A stretch of 64,000 nucleotides of DNA. It comes from Prunella strophiata. Its lineage: Eukaryota; Chordata; Aves; Passeriformes; Prunellidae. The position numbers and the translations under genes are program-made. This document shows, in pieces, positions 1-13,563 of the stretch. The stretch lies in contig JAZBQD010000019.1 of the NCBI GenBank assembly GCA_036583965.1, positions 2,967,006 to 3,031,005 of the forward strand, in the 5' to 3' direction. Every line of letters begins with the position of its first letter. Position 1 is the first letter of the stretch. The notes beneath the pieces were generated by a model, which ran no database searches, was not told where the DNA came from, and saw only the letters and a program-made list of their open reading frames with translations.

Positions 1-3000
1 GGAAGTGGTTTCCAGAAACTATTTCTAAACCAAAGTTTTTCAACCTTCAGGAGCTGACAGGGACCTACATGGGAAAAAAAGATTAAAATTCCTTGCCCTG
101 TCCATGAGTATCCTACAATATATTATTTTTTTCAGGAAGATACTGTAGTATTTCCTTCTGCAACAACCAAATTAAATATGAATAAATGAACATGCTACAG
201 TTTCCCTTATCCCCTTTAATGCAAAATAGCATGTATCCCTTAATTCAATAAATTAGAAAGTATATTTTTTCAAGGGGAAAAAAATACCAGTGTAGCTAAG
301 TTTTTGCAGATCTTGGCATGTCTCCAATACACAAAGGACAGGCCAAGGAAAGACATCCAATGGCCATGCTGCCTCCAGAAGCCAGGGCTCAGCTGAGGAA
401 CCTCTCTGGGAGGAAGATTTGCTCCCCTGGGCACAGCTGAGCCAGGGGAGGTCCTGGACAATCCTGAACCCAATCTTACCCCACTCCTGCTGCAGCACTG
501 AGCTGCTTCCCCTTGCACACACCAGCACTGGGTTTCTTGCCTGGATTATAATTTCCTTTCCATGTGACTTAGACAATACCCAGAGCATTTTCCATTTAGG
601 CTTTCTCCACAGCACCCCTTGCTCTGGGGTTACATTTTATTGTCTCTGCTTCATTTTCCAGCACTTTCCTTCTGCTGTTGTGTTTTCCTTTTGCCCCTTG
701 ATGAAATCTCTCTCTTTGCTCACCGTATTTAAATTCAGCAATGACACACAGGCTTGTTCACACAACTTCACACCTCTCTGCCCCTGTTCTAAACCCACCC
801 CAAATTATTTCCCACTCCAAGATGTGAACACCGTTCCCATCAGCCACGTGTCCCTGCAAGGCAGTGTGTTAATAAATTATTTCTCCAGGCTCTTGATTGA
901 CATTGTTGAAAAGATACTTTTCATGCATGTCAGCCTTTGTGGGTGAAAATGCTTTTAACATGCTCCCAGGATTTACATGGGCTTCCCTGGGCTGCTGCTG
1001 CCAAGTTCAGATGCGGTTGGAGCATGTGACATTCTTTGTCCTACTCTTATTACATTTTCCTTTTTATCCAGCCCCTGACTACATATTTCATATTTTTCAT
1101 ATTTCTGCCCTGTGATGTAAAGAGCAGCCATTTGCTAAACGTCCACTCCAGCATGAGCCTCTCAGATCCTGCTGCAACCGGACTTTCTTCTTCCTTTCCT
1201 TTTTAAAAAATTTGTTTTCTTTTCATTATTTACCTCCCTCTTTTAATATTTTAGGACTCAGCTCCCTCGAAGAACTGAGCAGATGCCACGTGTCTGCTGA
1301 GCCAGGGCAGGAGACCACACGTGCACTGATGGGGAGGGACAAACCCCAAGTACCACATGTTGGCTTTTCTCCTGGTGAGCAGAGATCAGGTCTCATTTCT
1401 GGCTCTGTGTGCTACAGTCCAGCCCCAGAGCCAGAGCTGGGATGTTTCCAGGATGTTTTCCCTCCTTTGCAGACACAGCCCTTGCTGCTCAAGCTCTTCC
1501 AGAGCTCCACACCACCCAAGACATTGCTGTACCAGTGTCATCTCTGCAACCTCATTAAAGAAGCTGCAGCAGCATAATTGAGGACTGGAAGCCTCAGAGT
1601 CAGGCATGGGCAGGGGGAGAAGAGAAGGAAAACATCATTTCACTTATAAAAGAACGCATTTAGAGCAGAAAATACTGGGGAAAAATGTCATGTTTCTCAG
1701 AAAAGCTATTGCATGCCTAAATGTTGGTTTTACAAGCCCAAGCTCCATTTGAAAACAGCAAACTCAGGACTGGTTTCCTAAGAGTCATGTCCAGGAATGG
1801 CATTTTATGGATTAAATGAATCACCCAGCATTTGCTAGCTGGTTGTCCACTTTGCTTAAGAAGTTACTTCCTAAATAAAATGTAATTCTGTCACTCTGGA
1901 TGAGGATCTGTCTTCAAACCACAGCACTTTTGCTTCATTCCAGAGAAAAAGTCTCAGCATCCAGCCCCTCAACATCCACGCTCAACAATTCCCCAGTGAC
2001 TGCTCTGCCATGCTCTCATCCCTTTTCCCTGGAGCACACCAGAAGGCTGCAAATATTAGTGCAGACAGAGATCATGGTTGAAGCCCTGGAACACCAATTA
2101 TTAACACTGATTATTAAACATAATTAGCAAATCATAGACCAGGAAGGGAAAATCGTAATAACAGAAGTGTTAAGACACACACATTTGAATTTAAATTGAT
2201 CTTCATCATCACCTGCCAGTGTCCAAAAATAATGAATAAAAAATCACCTGTTTCCTTGGCAGGCAGAAAATTGAGAGCTTTCCTAAATTTGCAGCAGTGG
2301 AGTCCACACTCAAATTGTTCTGCTGACGGAAATCCAGCAAACTTCTCCGTCACTGCTGCGGGTAGAGGACAGGCCACCGATGGGAATAGTTTCATAATTC
2401 ATTTATTGGAAGCATCTGTAGAAACCATAAAACAACAACTACAACAACAGCAACACAAAGCCATGTTTTCTCACTTCTTTCCGAGCAAGGAGGGTGCCAG
2501 AGCGATTCCCCACCCTACCCCTGCACTGCATGGTGGTTTCCTTTGTTCATATTTCACTGCCTGGATCCAGCAGCAAGATTTATGGGCTGGTGCTGAGCTC
2601 GGGATGTGCACAGGACTGGTCTCTGGGGACCTGGGCTTGGCCCTGCAGAATGGGGGTGCAGAAAGGCTCCTGCAGCTCCAGGGAGGGAGAAATTGGAGGG
2701 AGGTTATTCCGGGCCAGATTCCAGCGCCTTCCACTGAGTAACAGCTCACCAAAAGCCCAGCCCTGGTAGCTAATGAGACTCTTCATGGAGAAATGTTGTC
2801 ACTCCATGTCTGCAGGGTGTTGCACCCAAGGACACAATGCCTGGATCCGGCCCGATGTCCCCTGCGCTCCCTTCCGGTCTTGGTCACCATCCCAGCACTG
2901 AGGAGCCCATTTATTCCAACGTCAGATGACTTCCCTGCAACAAAAGTGTTCCAGGAGCACTTGCCAGCCTGGCCAACAGCAGCATTTTAGAGCCTCGAGC

Positions 3001-5619
3001 TCTGCTGGGACCTGAAATGGGACTGAGCCGAGCGGATCCCAGTGGGGAAAGGGCTCAGAATGTTGGGAAAATGGTTGTGCAAGAGCAGGACAGGAGATCC
3101 CAGGTGAACACCTTGGCTTAGACATTTTCCCAATGTGGTTTTTGATAGGTTACAACACCAGTTCTGAGCTGCCCTACCCCAGCAAAGAGGGGATGTTGTA
3201 TTTCCTGACACTAAAGGCTCTGGAAAAAAGGAAAAACCTCTCCTATTTGAGAAGGGTTGGAGGAAGAGGCCAGGAAAGCAAAGCAGGGAACAAGACAACA
3301 AACCAGACAGCAGTGGAGCCAGCAAAAAGCAATGACCATGTGAACACACAGGGCTGAGCATAAAAATATCCAGGGTCTGCCCAAATCCTATAGGAGCAGA
3401 ACTCCAGCACCTCTGGGCAATGGCAAACCCAAGGTCCTGTGTATGCAGAACAGGAGATTTATTTTTGCAGTCCTGTGCATGTGTGTGTTTTTGTGGTGCA
3501 TGTGCTCATGATAAGCCAATAAAAGAAACCCGAGTGAAACACAGACTGGGAAAAACGTAACCTATGAAAGCCACACAGAATCTTTTTCCCCCCCCTCCAA
3601 TTCTTGCTCTTTTTTCAGTTTGTCTAAATACACCTCAGGGCTTTTTCTCTTGGTTTCAGTGTGCTCTTTCATGGATAGTTTTCAATGTATGTTCAAGTCG
3701 CTGGCTGCTGGCAGCTCAGATTTTTGCACTGCGCGTCTCGGCTTTCTCTTCCATTAAGACAAAGTGCTGGCACTGCTCTTTGACCAAGCACATTGTTCAT
3801 GGTACTGAGCAGCAATTTTCCATCTCTGACTGTCTTTGGGCTCACCCCAGGAGGAAGGGTGAGCCTGGCTTATTAAGCTCTTGTTTCTCAGAGAGCAGCA
3901 ACATCTGGAGTGCGGGGTGGGCTGCTGGCATGCCTCAGCGGAAAGGAATTCGGCGTGGGGTGAGGTCTGCCCAGCTCCAGAGGTGTCACTGCAGTCGGGT
4001 CTGGGGACAGAGAAATAATGAAACCCCACATAAAGCAGCACATTTCGACTTGTGCTGGGCTGCTCTGAGGTTTTGTTTCTTCTGACAGGAGTCAGGAGGC
4101 CCAGGAACCATGTTGGTCTTGGGTTTTATCATCCAAAGCTACATTTTGCTCTCCTGCTACGCAAGATTTTCAAAAGTTGTGTTGCCCTTGATGTCTAACA
4201 CCATACACTACCAAAAACCAAGGCAGATGTAGAGGATGAACTCTGCTACTTGAGTTCATTGAAGTTCTCTCTGAAGCACTCCTGAAAACCCATCCCAAAT
4301 GGAGCTGTCCCCTGCAGGCCATGGTACAGAAACCACCTTTGGCTGAAGACAGGCAGCATTTGCTGTGCCCAGCAATGTGGGCATCCTCCCTGTCTCTGTT
4401 GGGTGTCACTTTGGTCCAGGTGAGATGACATGTCCTGGTCTGTTGCTTTGGGACACAAGCCTCCAAGGTTTACACACAAGACTCCCATATGTCACTCCTC
4501 CACAGCTTTTCACCAATATCCTCCTTTCCTCGTGCTCTTACACACACTGGCTCTCAACCTTTCCTCCAGCTGAAACCTTTTCCCTCTCAATATCACTGGA
4601 GAGTCACATGGAAAAGAAACCTTGCTGGATGGAGCTTTCCAATGCAGTGCTGAGGAACTTTAACTGAACCTCCCTCCAAAATGTTTATGCCTTTGGTCCC
4701 CACGTGTGTTTGCAATTGTACTTGCTGGAAAGAGCCCACCACCACCGTGGAGATAAAAGCCATGCAGCATGCGACTCCTAGAAGTTTATTTTGGCTGCCA
4801 AGCCAAATGTGGAGATAGTCTCTAATTAGAAGTGTTGCCTCTGCAGCAGTGCAGAGCAGTAACAAGAGTGGAATTTGTCTGAAGCGTGCGCTGCACTCGC
4901 ATGGCCATGGTGAATTAAGCAAAAATGTCAAACTCACTCTGCGAGCAGCAGACATGCTGCATCACATTCCATGTTTACACCACACAGCAGCCTGGCTACA
5001 GAGCACATTTCTTGATGGGCCTTGATGCTAATTTGGGTTTAAACCCAGAAGAGCCCGGGATGTTCCCCTCTCCACCTTTTCAGACTACTGTGATGATGAT
5101 TAAGAAAGGAGCGTTTCTAGTTAGAGCCTGTCATCGCTTAGCTGTGGGAAGATGTGTAACACATTTCATCCAGTGAACCCCAACAGCTGGAGTACACCCA
5201 CTCAGGGTATTCCTCCTTTGCTGCAACATTTATTTATTTAGAGCTGACTTCTCCAGAGATGTTTATCCTTGCAGAAATATTTGCAAACATCAGGAAATCA
5301 GTGTAAAAGCTTTCTGCCAAAATAATACCTCTGGCTGATTTTATTTTAAAGGCTTTAGACCTTCCTGTAATGTACACAGAAATGGTATTTACCTACAGAT
5401 ACCCAGGAGCTACAAAGACTACGGAGTTGAATGAACAGTAGCATTTTATACCATCACAAATGCTCTGCATTTCTCACAGGAAGAAAGATATTTTAAGGAT
5501 TTATGATGTTCTTACTGGGTCTATTATTACACATGGACATAATCCTCAGGTGAAAAGGTCCTCTTTCCCACTTCTGGGGTTTTTTCTGTAGCATTTTTCC
5601 CCTAGCATACCCCAACATC
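1..5619. other. Unique intergenic DNA, no gene seen
   Basis: No repeat family or protein gene recognised. The longest open frames (175 and 181 residues) have no domain and no splice context that I can recognise. CpG is rare throughout, as in ordinary bird intergenic DNA. One stretch, 4700-5180, is noted separately. Confidence 0.6.
4740..5180. promoter_or_regulatory. Candidate conserved noncoding element
   Basis: A repeat-free stretch with TCTAATTAGA (homeodomain-type palindrome, near 4821), GAATTAAGC, AGCGTGCGCTGCACTCGCAT (clustered CpGs in otherwise CpG-poor DNA) and a GTTTACAC forkhead-like motif. These are motif-level observations only. Enhancer status is inferred from the BMP4 flank context. 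Confidence 0.25.
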
Positions 5620-5748
5620 AAAAGACAAAAAATAACAAAAAAAACCACCAAGCACCAAAACAAACAAAACAAATAAACAAACAAACAAAACAAAACAAAA
5701 CACAAAACAAACCAAAAACCAACAAACAAACAAAACCCCAAAAAACCT
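5620..5748. repeat. A/C-rich simple repeat (CAAA/CAAAA)n
   Basis: About 130 bp of irregular AAACA/AACAAAC units. The opposite strand is T/G-rich and gives a spurious 82-residue frame rich in Phe and Val. Confidence 0.9.
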
Positions 5749-8700
5749 AAGCAGAACCTTCCAGGAATTCTTCAAAACCCAACTTTTTCTTATATGATGA
5801 CAACATGACTCTAAGGCAAAATGTTCTCAAAACCTACAAAACTTGGAAATAGCTCCTCCATCAAATGCAGGTCTCTGGTTTGAAGCCTGGGGAACCAGAC
5901 CTGCTCTCAAGAGGTGTGAAGCTATTGATTTCCTCCTCTGTGCCAAACACTGTCAGTACCCCCAGCCCCTTGCCAGAGCACATCGCTGCACACCAAGCAG
6001 GAAAGAAAGCCAGGAGTGAAAACAAACCTGTCAACCCCTCTGGGCCCTTGGCTAGAGCTTCCCAGGGTCAACAGAGGCCAAGACACAACTGCAAGATTAA
6101 TTTCTCCCCACCTGCAAGAATTAGTCTGTTTATTTAAATCAGACCAAAAAAAAAAAACCAAAAAAAACCAACACCCTTACAAAACATCTCAATGGTCACA
6201 TATTGCAACATGCTCAAACCTTTTTGAAATCTAGGGCAAGCCTGGTGCTCACAGATGGGCACATCCAGTTGCAAACCCAGTTTATCTCAGCTTGGTCACA
6301 CCTCAGGCAGGGTGTCTTCACCAGGAACTCCCCCTGGGGTGGTTTGCTCCCAGTTAACTCCAGTTAAAAGCTGTGCCTGAAGCACCTGACTGTGAACAAT
6401 GGTTCCCAGCAAAATATTGTGCAAGCAGAACAAAGAATTTGCTTCCTAATAAAAGCAAGACCTTCAAGATTGATGGAGCCAACAAGTTAATCAAGTTTCC
6501 TACTAAACAGGAAGTTGTGGGACTGTGGCAGGAGGAGAAAATCTGTGTTTTGGCTGGAGAAAGAGTGGAGAAGAATAATACAAATTAACCACTGGGGTTT
6601 GTTGTTTATTTGACAGGAAAATACCCTTCAAATGTACCAGTTTGGTCAATATCCAGTCTGATAAGACAGGCAATAAAATGAAAGCTGAACTTCAGAAAAG
6701 GGAAGAGTGAAGCCACCACAGGCATGAGGACCATTGTAACTAAACCAGTCCTGCTATTAATATTTTTTAGGACTGCTCCCACAATAGTTGTTATTACCAC
6801 TAATTACAACTGCAGCAATACTTGCACTGCAGAAGTGTTTGGCTTTTCTGCCCTGGAGCAGGACCTCAGTGTGTTGCTCAAACGTGGAACAAAATTAATA
6901 GCCCTGAGCCCCAGAAGAAGGCTCCTAATATAGCACGTTCTTTTGCAGGAGCTTAAAAAGGAGAATAAACTCAGTGCTGGTTCCATTCTTGTCCATATAA
7001 ACCAGCTTCCACTTTCAAGGACTTGCACGTTTCCCTGTCATCTGATGGGCAATTAGTCCTGTGCATCTCACAATGGTGGCGACAGACCAAATCAAGAAGA
7101 GCAAAAAAGTACAGACAAAAATGCAATCATGTCATTACAGCAGAACATATGACCACATTTTGCTTCTAGCTACCAAGCAGTACTATGGGATGTGTGTATT
7201 CATGTGAAAATAAACCCAACCAGTCATTGAGATATATACAAAATGGATGATTCATGGTACTTGTGACACTGGAATTGCTCGACAAAGAGAGGGAAGAAAG
7301 CTGTTGATTGCCAGGCACCTCAAGAAAGACCACAGATACAGATAAATTTAATGTTATAGACACTGTGGACGTGCAAATTTCTGTCTGAAGACTAACAGAC
7401 AGGCCTGTGAAAAGAAATGAAGAAAAACATGCTCTTTAGATTCAAAATAACTAGGGAAAGTTGCACATCCACCAATTCAAAAAGGGTGGGAGTCACTGAG
7501 TCAATAAGCAGCACTCAAAGGTCCTAATGAGCAATACACCCTTTCTAGCCTTAATCCTTTGAAACAGTAAATGTCAGAGAAGACCACAAAGAAAACACAT
7601 AGATCACAGCCTAGCTATGGTCCTTCAGCTCTTTGGGATTTATCTTTCTCAAAATAAGCAGCATTATTGAACCCTCAGTACACTGGGCGACTTGAAAGTG
7701 TAAGTATTTGTTGGATCAAAGTATGCATTACTTCAAAAGCATGAAATGCTTAGATATTGAAGGCCATAAATCTTCCTCTGTAAAAATATATGCATATATA
7801 ATTTATATGATAAGTTTAATACTGAGATTTTTAGCTTGGCTTCCAACAGACACGAGATGCAGGCAATTATGTTCCCTTAAGAGCGAGTCCGTCTGTCCCC
7901 TCTCAGTCCCAAAGAAAATAACTTTGGAGCCCACTAGCCAAATTCAACCAGTTTTGGCAGAGGGATCGAGGTCTTGAGGGTATGAAGTTCCCATATGCTT
8001 TGTGCTCGTAGGTGGCCAGGTAGGAGTGGCAGACTCGTTGGCAATTGCCCTGAAGGAATGGCATCAGTATGGACACCACCCTTTTGGAGACCACAGAGAA
8101 CCCAGAGAGACCTCACAAATCTCCAAAGAGGGATATGTGAAAAAAAAATTCACATCTCATTAGGCAAGTCAGAGCACAAGACCTGAGGATCTCCTGCTGT
8201 TGAAAGCACCCATTTCTCCTCCTCCTTTGGTCCCAACAGCAGCTCTGGTGGCTTCAGAGCACCTTCACATCCCAATTCCCCACTCACTGCAGTTGTGTCT
8301 TCCCATTTAATGGGAGCCCCAGTTGCATTTTTATGCCTCAGCTCTCTGCTCATAACTGGGGCTATCTCCTAACATATGGAAACAATTCATTTTCTTTGTC
8401 ATCGTTTGGATCTGAAACTCGGGCACTCTGAAATGTAACTATACATGAATTTCCCTGAACTAATTACATAATATTTATCCTATTTTCTTTAAAGTAATAC
8501 TCGCTAGCTAAGAAATGAAGAACTGCATTGCTTATAATAAACTCTGCATGCTACATTGTAATCTAAACTGTACAGTTATATATGGTGAAGAACTAAAAGG
8601 TTTGAGTTATTCCCCTTGGCAAACATTTTTTTAAGGATTGCTTAAATAAGCAGTACAGAAACCAGATGTCATTTGGTAAGAGTATCTGAATGACCAAAAA

Positions 8701-10581
8701 TTTGCTGTCTGGGTACTTTTTTTTTAACTTTATAAAAACATGAGAAATTCTTTGGATTTATATCATATTTAGCAGCTGTGAAACAGTGCAAACATCTGTT
8801 TGTACCTATAGGGAGCTGACCTACGGGGTCCTCATCTCTTAATCACCAAGCAACAAGCCAGTCTCATATACATAGTTTATTGTTTTCTTTTCAGCTGCCT
8901 CCTGCACTTCAAAGTTTTTATACTCTCATGTTCCATTATCACGGTGAGAGGGACTGTCCATTCATTACAAGCCCAGATCTGTGCAATAACTGATCAAAAA
9001 TGGCCATAAAGCACTGTGGACACAGAAGTGCCCTCAAACACAGCCATAAGCAGCTCTGAGTATGTCATAAAAATCGTTGCTTCCCTTTTCCCCCCCTCTA
9101 TTATTCATTGCTGGTCTGCTGCTGTGGAGTTTTGTTTTCTTTTTAATGTAAAGGCTGAAAGAAAAGAAGATGAAAAGCAACAGAAGTCTCTTTTTATAGT
9201 CAAGCCTACTGTGGGAAGAGGGGTTGACAAGACAGCTCCATGAGGTCTCATCCACCCTCTTTTTCTAGGTTTCCACAATTGTCAGTTATCATAAGAAAAG
9301 ACTGCTATCTTCTACAGCTATGGAGCACCCCAATGGTGCAAAAAGAAAGAAAATAAAGCAATTTCAGTGGATATCCCCTTCCAAAGGGGTTCTCATGCTG
9401 TGCAAATTCCCAGCACACAGCCTAAGGAAGATCCCATCTCTGTCAGGAGTTCTAATATAATGCAGGGCATCGAGGGAAAAAGAAATTTATTGGAGAAGAT
9501 TGTTTTGCCCTGTTCATTACCACAGCACACATTCACACCCCATCCTTTAGTGATTCAGCCAGGAGCAAAATTTTTCAGCCTCCAAGATAATCTTTTCCCC
9601 CTAATGTAATATTAACCCTTGGACCTCGATTTTTATACAGTGAGAGAAGAGTGCAAACAGTGTGGAGGAAAAGATTTGTGGTCCTTGGACATGAGAGTGG
9701 AATCAGCACTCCCAGATATACTATGAGAGCTTAAGCTACACTCTGAACTAAGGCTGAAAACAAATGGGAAACACTGTATGATTCCATCCCATTACAGTAC
9801 AAATAAATCATTTCTGGAAATCTGAAACAAATGGCCCGAGCTCAGCTCTATGGATGATCCAAATACAAAAAAGCTGCTAATTCTAAAAGGCAGATGCAAG
9901 TAACCAATTAAGAATGCAGAAAAAAAAAAAATAAGGAGTGTAACTTGTTTAGCAGGAAGATGTTAAGGCCACAGAAGTGGGTCTTCCAATCACCTTTTTT
10001 GGTATTCCTGAGCAAACATTCTTTTTTGCTTACGTTAATATGGAATGTATTATGACAACGTTCTTATGGATATCCATGCCTTTTGTCTATCAGTACTTGC
10101 AGATACATTCAAAACAGCTGCAAATATTTTTTAAATTATGTAAAAGTCCCAAACACTTTGAAAAGAATATTAATATCCCTTTAAAACAGCAGTGTATTAT
10201 ATTAAATTAAGGATAGGAATTTAGAGAACAAAAAAAAAAATGTTGTTAGCATTAACATTTTCACTGCTTTCAAATGCACTCGCCTCAGATAAGGCTTAGA
10301 ACTATTTTGGTAAAATTTAAAAGCATTATGGTGTTTGCACATTTAGATGACAAAGCACATAATCACACATACAGGTTACAAGGAAAGGTTTGTCTTCTCA
10401 AAGCTCAGTTGTTTTTTAACAATTATTTTTAAAAATACAGAATTTTTTTATACGTATCACCTCTCCTTAACTTTGCTTTGCTTCAATCTGGAGATCATCA
10501 TAGCTACAGTCCCATTCCCAGTGCCCATGGAGATGTTATTTCTCTTAGTGCTGCTTCCTCAGTGTTTGTCTCTGCAGCCAT
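5749..10581. other. Unique intergenic DNA, no gene seen
   Basis: AT-rich single-copy sequence with no recognised mobile element. There is a short A-rich run at 6147-6170 and another near 9920. Open frames are all under 95 residues and look random. Confidence 0.6.
8380..8900. promoter_or_regulatory. Candidate conserved noncoding element
   Basis: AT-rich, repeat-free sequence with several homeodomain- or TCF-like words (CTAATTACATAATATT, CTCGCTAGCTAAG, CATTGCTTATAATAAA). It resembles deeply conserved developmental noncoding DNA in composition. No direct proof in the sequence. Confidence 0.2.
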
Positions 10582-10693
10582 TTAAAATAAAATAACATTA
10601 AAATAATAAATATAAATAAAATAAAATAAAATAAAATAAAATAAAATAAAATAAAATAAAATAAAATAAAATAAAATAAAATAAAATAAAATA
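10582..10693. repeat. (AAAAT)n pentanucleotide microsatellite
   Basis: An imperfect start (10582-10616) leads into about 15 nearly perfect AAATA units to 10693. Length variation between individuals is likely. Confidence 0.95.
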
Positions 10694-11498
10694 CCTTGGG
10701 GGGATTTTTCAGGAGGGATCTGGAGAGGGGATTTATCATTTCTTGCAATGAACCCCTCAACCATCTTCCATCTTTACACATCCATGACAAAGCTGGCAGC
10801 AGACAGGGAAGTTATGGGACATAAGCAGCTCTATCTGTCACCTCCACCAAGCTCCTGAGGTAGGGAAAACACAAATTAGTGCTTTTCCCTGGCCATGGGA
10901 GCAATGCCATGGCAACAGGGGCATTGACACCCTCAAAAGATCACTGCAGAATCACCACAGAAAGTGCAGAATGGGAAAGGTCTGCACTCATCTCACCCTT
11001 CCACACTGCATTTTTGGGGAACATCTGCTCTGCAAAGGCAGGAGGATTTCTGTCTTGACTCAGAATGCAGCACAAAAGAGAAGAGACAGAGCAAGAGCAG
11101 CCAGGGGAGCTGAAACACCACGCTCTAAAATGGTTGCACCAAAGCATGCACATGCAGGAGTGGCTGTAGCTTGGAAATGCATTTCCTGGCTCTTGGGTCA
11201 ACCACTACTTTTAATTTTAATTTTAATTTTAAGGGACACCCATTACATAACTTGGGCACAGTATAGGCTGCTTGAGCAGAGGCTTTCCACCATTTCTTCT
11301 GGCTGTTTCTTTTCTCATGGACTGCAGTTTCATGTCCTTTGGTCAGGTGTGTGCAGCTCCAGTTTCTCCCTCACAGGATGGACTAATGATATATCAAATA
11401 ACAGGGAGGATGAGCAAAGAAGAGAAGGATAAAAGAGGAATAAAGCTGATTCCATGTGCTAACTCCATTGCCAGGTACTTGCAGGTTGTGGTTACTTT
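10694..11498. other. Unique intergenic DNA with a short (TTTTAA)n run
   Basis: No gene recognised. A run of four TTTTAA units lies at 11206-11232. Confidence 0.6.
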
Positions 11499-11651
11499 CT
11501 TTGGGTTGTTTTGGGATTTTTTGGTGGGTTTTTTTTTTTTTTTGTGGTTTTTTTTTTGGTTTTTTTTTTTTTTTTTTTTTTTGGTTGGTTGGTTGGTTTT
11601 TTGGGGGGCGGGGGGTTGGTTTTGGTTTTGTTTGTTGGGTTTTTTTTGGTA
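11499..11651. repeat. T/G-rich low-complexity tract
   Basis: About 150 bp of T runs separated by GG or GGG, with (GGTT)n at 11582-11600 and GGGGGGCGGGGGG near 11603-11615. The plus strand has almost no A or C. Confidence 0.92.
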
Positions 11652-12055
11652 GGATTAAGCAGCTAATAAATACAGATTTCATGGCCCATAAATAACGTTT
11701 TATTTGTCATCTCACTCAAAGAATAATCAATAATTAGTGCATGAGACTTTACAATACAACAAAATAAGCTCGGCATTTACTTTTCCCAGAGATATCTTGG
11801 AATCCTCCACGTCATTTTCCTCTTACCTAAAACACCACTTATGTCTCCCAAAAACCAACCAGTGACTTGGTTACATACAGCTTGAGGCCTTCAAACCTTC
11901 TGGAAACAAGACCTAGACCTAAATAATTCCTACATCTGTGGAGGCTCCCTTAATATTTGGTCAATCAGGAGACAAATCCTGGTCAGAAACCGCCTGCAGT
12001 TCTTGGCTGTCCCCAACTGCAAATTCCTTGCTCTGGCTTCATTGTGTTGGAGCAG

Positions 12056-12720
12056 TGTCAGGTTCAAAGATGTGGCTGGGGTTGTGTATTCTATTCCCAT
12101 TTGTTATCTTCTGTTCTTTGGGCAGTTTTTTCTTTCTCTCTGCCACAGCCAATCCTCCCTCCAGGAGATCTCTGCTGTCCATGGCCAGGGAGTGTCCCTG
12201 CATGGCTGATCAAATTCCATCATCCCACTGGGAGATGCTCTGCCCAGGGCAGGAGCCAAGCATTCCTGCCTGGATAGAATCTGACCCTGGAACACCACAG
12301 CAGCCTTTGCCCACTGCTGCATTCCCAGAGGAGCAGCTTTCTTCTCCTCTGCTGCATTCCCAGAGGGAGAGCAGGCCCATCTGCAGCAGCCCTGGAGCTG
12401 CAGAGGAAAACTCCCCCCTTGTGCAGGATCCCTGCTCCAGCAGAACCAGCCCTGGCACTGCAGGAGGGCTGCAGCCACCATGGCATGGCACTGTGCCACC
12501 ACCCTGACCCACAGGGGTCAGCTCCTCTGCTGACTCTGGCAGTGCTTTGTTTTCTTTTTTGTACCATTGCATTTGTATTTTTGATTTTCTTAGTAAACTG
12601 TTATTCCTATTCCCATATCTTTGCCTGAGAGCCCCTTAATTTCAAAATTATAATAATTTGGAGGCAGGGGGTTTACATTTTCCATTTCAAGGAAGGCTCC
12701 TGCCTTTTCAAACCAAGGCA
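12056..12720 (+). mobile_element. Solo LTR, ERVL-like retrovirus, plus orientation
   Basis: The 665-bp element starts TGTCAGG and ends AAGGCA. It is flanked by identical 5-bp repeats AGCAG at 12051-12055 and 12721-12725, the size expected for ERVL. An AGTAAA at 12592-12597, in a T-rich stretch, probably serves as the polyadenylation signal. The part from there to the end resembles passerine ERVL LTRs as I remember them (TGTTATTCCTATTCCCATA and the AATTATAATAATT motif). No gag or pol sequence remains. The ORFs of up to 189 residues inside it are chance frames. Confidence 0.85.
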
Positions 12721-12881
12721 AGCAGGTTTGGATACAACTGGCTCGGTGCTATCAGCCCTTCTCTCTGCCAGCCCTCACTGAGTCAGCTCCTGTTATCCTT
12801 GCTAAAAACACAGGAGATTTCTGGTGTGCCCATGGGAATATCAGCCTCTGAAAGTAACCATCGATAATCTGAGGTTTGAAA

Positions 12882-13050
12882 AATCACAGAATTGAAAGGG
12901 AACTTAAAGATCATCTCATTCCCACCCCCCTGCCATGGGGAGTTTCACTGCCTCAGGTTGCTCTAAGCCTCATCCAGCCTGGCCTTGGACACTTCCAGGG
13001 ATGGGGCATCCATAAATTCTCTGGGCAATCTCTTCCAGTGCCTCAGTGTT
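12882..13050 (-). mobile_element. CR1 LINE 3' fragment, minus orientation
   Basis: This starts AATCACAGAAT and carries the reversed CR1 3' UTR text (CCCTGCCATGGGGAG, CTTCCAGGGATGGGGCATCC, TCTCTGGGCAATC). It is 5'-truncated, about 170 bp, with no coding part. Confidence 0.88.
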
Positions 13051-13437
13051 AACCCAGACAAAATTAGCAGGATCAAACTATCAGATGATTCTTCACAGTG
13101 ATCAAATATCAAAGAAATATAAAATCTCAATTTTTACCTGTAACTTTTTAAACTACTAAAAAACCTACTTGGCTCCTTCTGTTCTTCTTCTTTGGACAGA
13201 AGCAAAGCAACACATTCAATGCATTATTATTTTTGCTTTTCACCTTTACCTTTCACCTCATGGGTGGCACTTATCAAATCTGCTTTTGCACCTGTGCCTA
13301 ATTTAAAGGTTATAGTTCACCCATTAACCCTGCTAACACCACCACAAGAGGCACAGCAGCAATATTAATTTAGTGGTATCTGGAACTCTGCTCTAAAACC
13401 TCAATTAAAAATTTTTAAAAGGTTTCTAAGCAATGTT
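13051..13437. other. Unique intergenic DNA, nothing recognised
   Basis: Single-copy sequence between a CR1 fragment and an AT-rich block. No open frame of interest. Confidence 0.6.
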
Positions 13438-13563
13438 TATAAATATAGTGTTATATATATAATTATGTATATAATATAATACCTATTACATGTTATGTTT
13501 TATGTATTATCTACTATAATTTATGTATTATGATATGTTATATCTAATCTAATAGCTATATAT
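13438..13563. repeat. AT-rich low-complexity block
   Basis: About 125 bp dominated by TATA, TAAT and ATGTAT words with many short inverted repeats, such as TTATATATATAA (13450-13461). Confidence 0.8.

Noticed and set aside
11938..12572. ORFs of up to 189 residues near 12 kb
   Set aside because: They fall inside the solo LTR, which carries no gene in its family.
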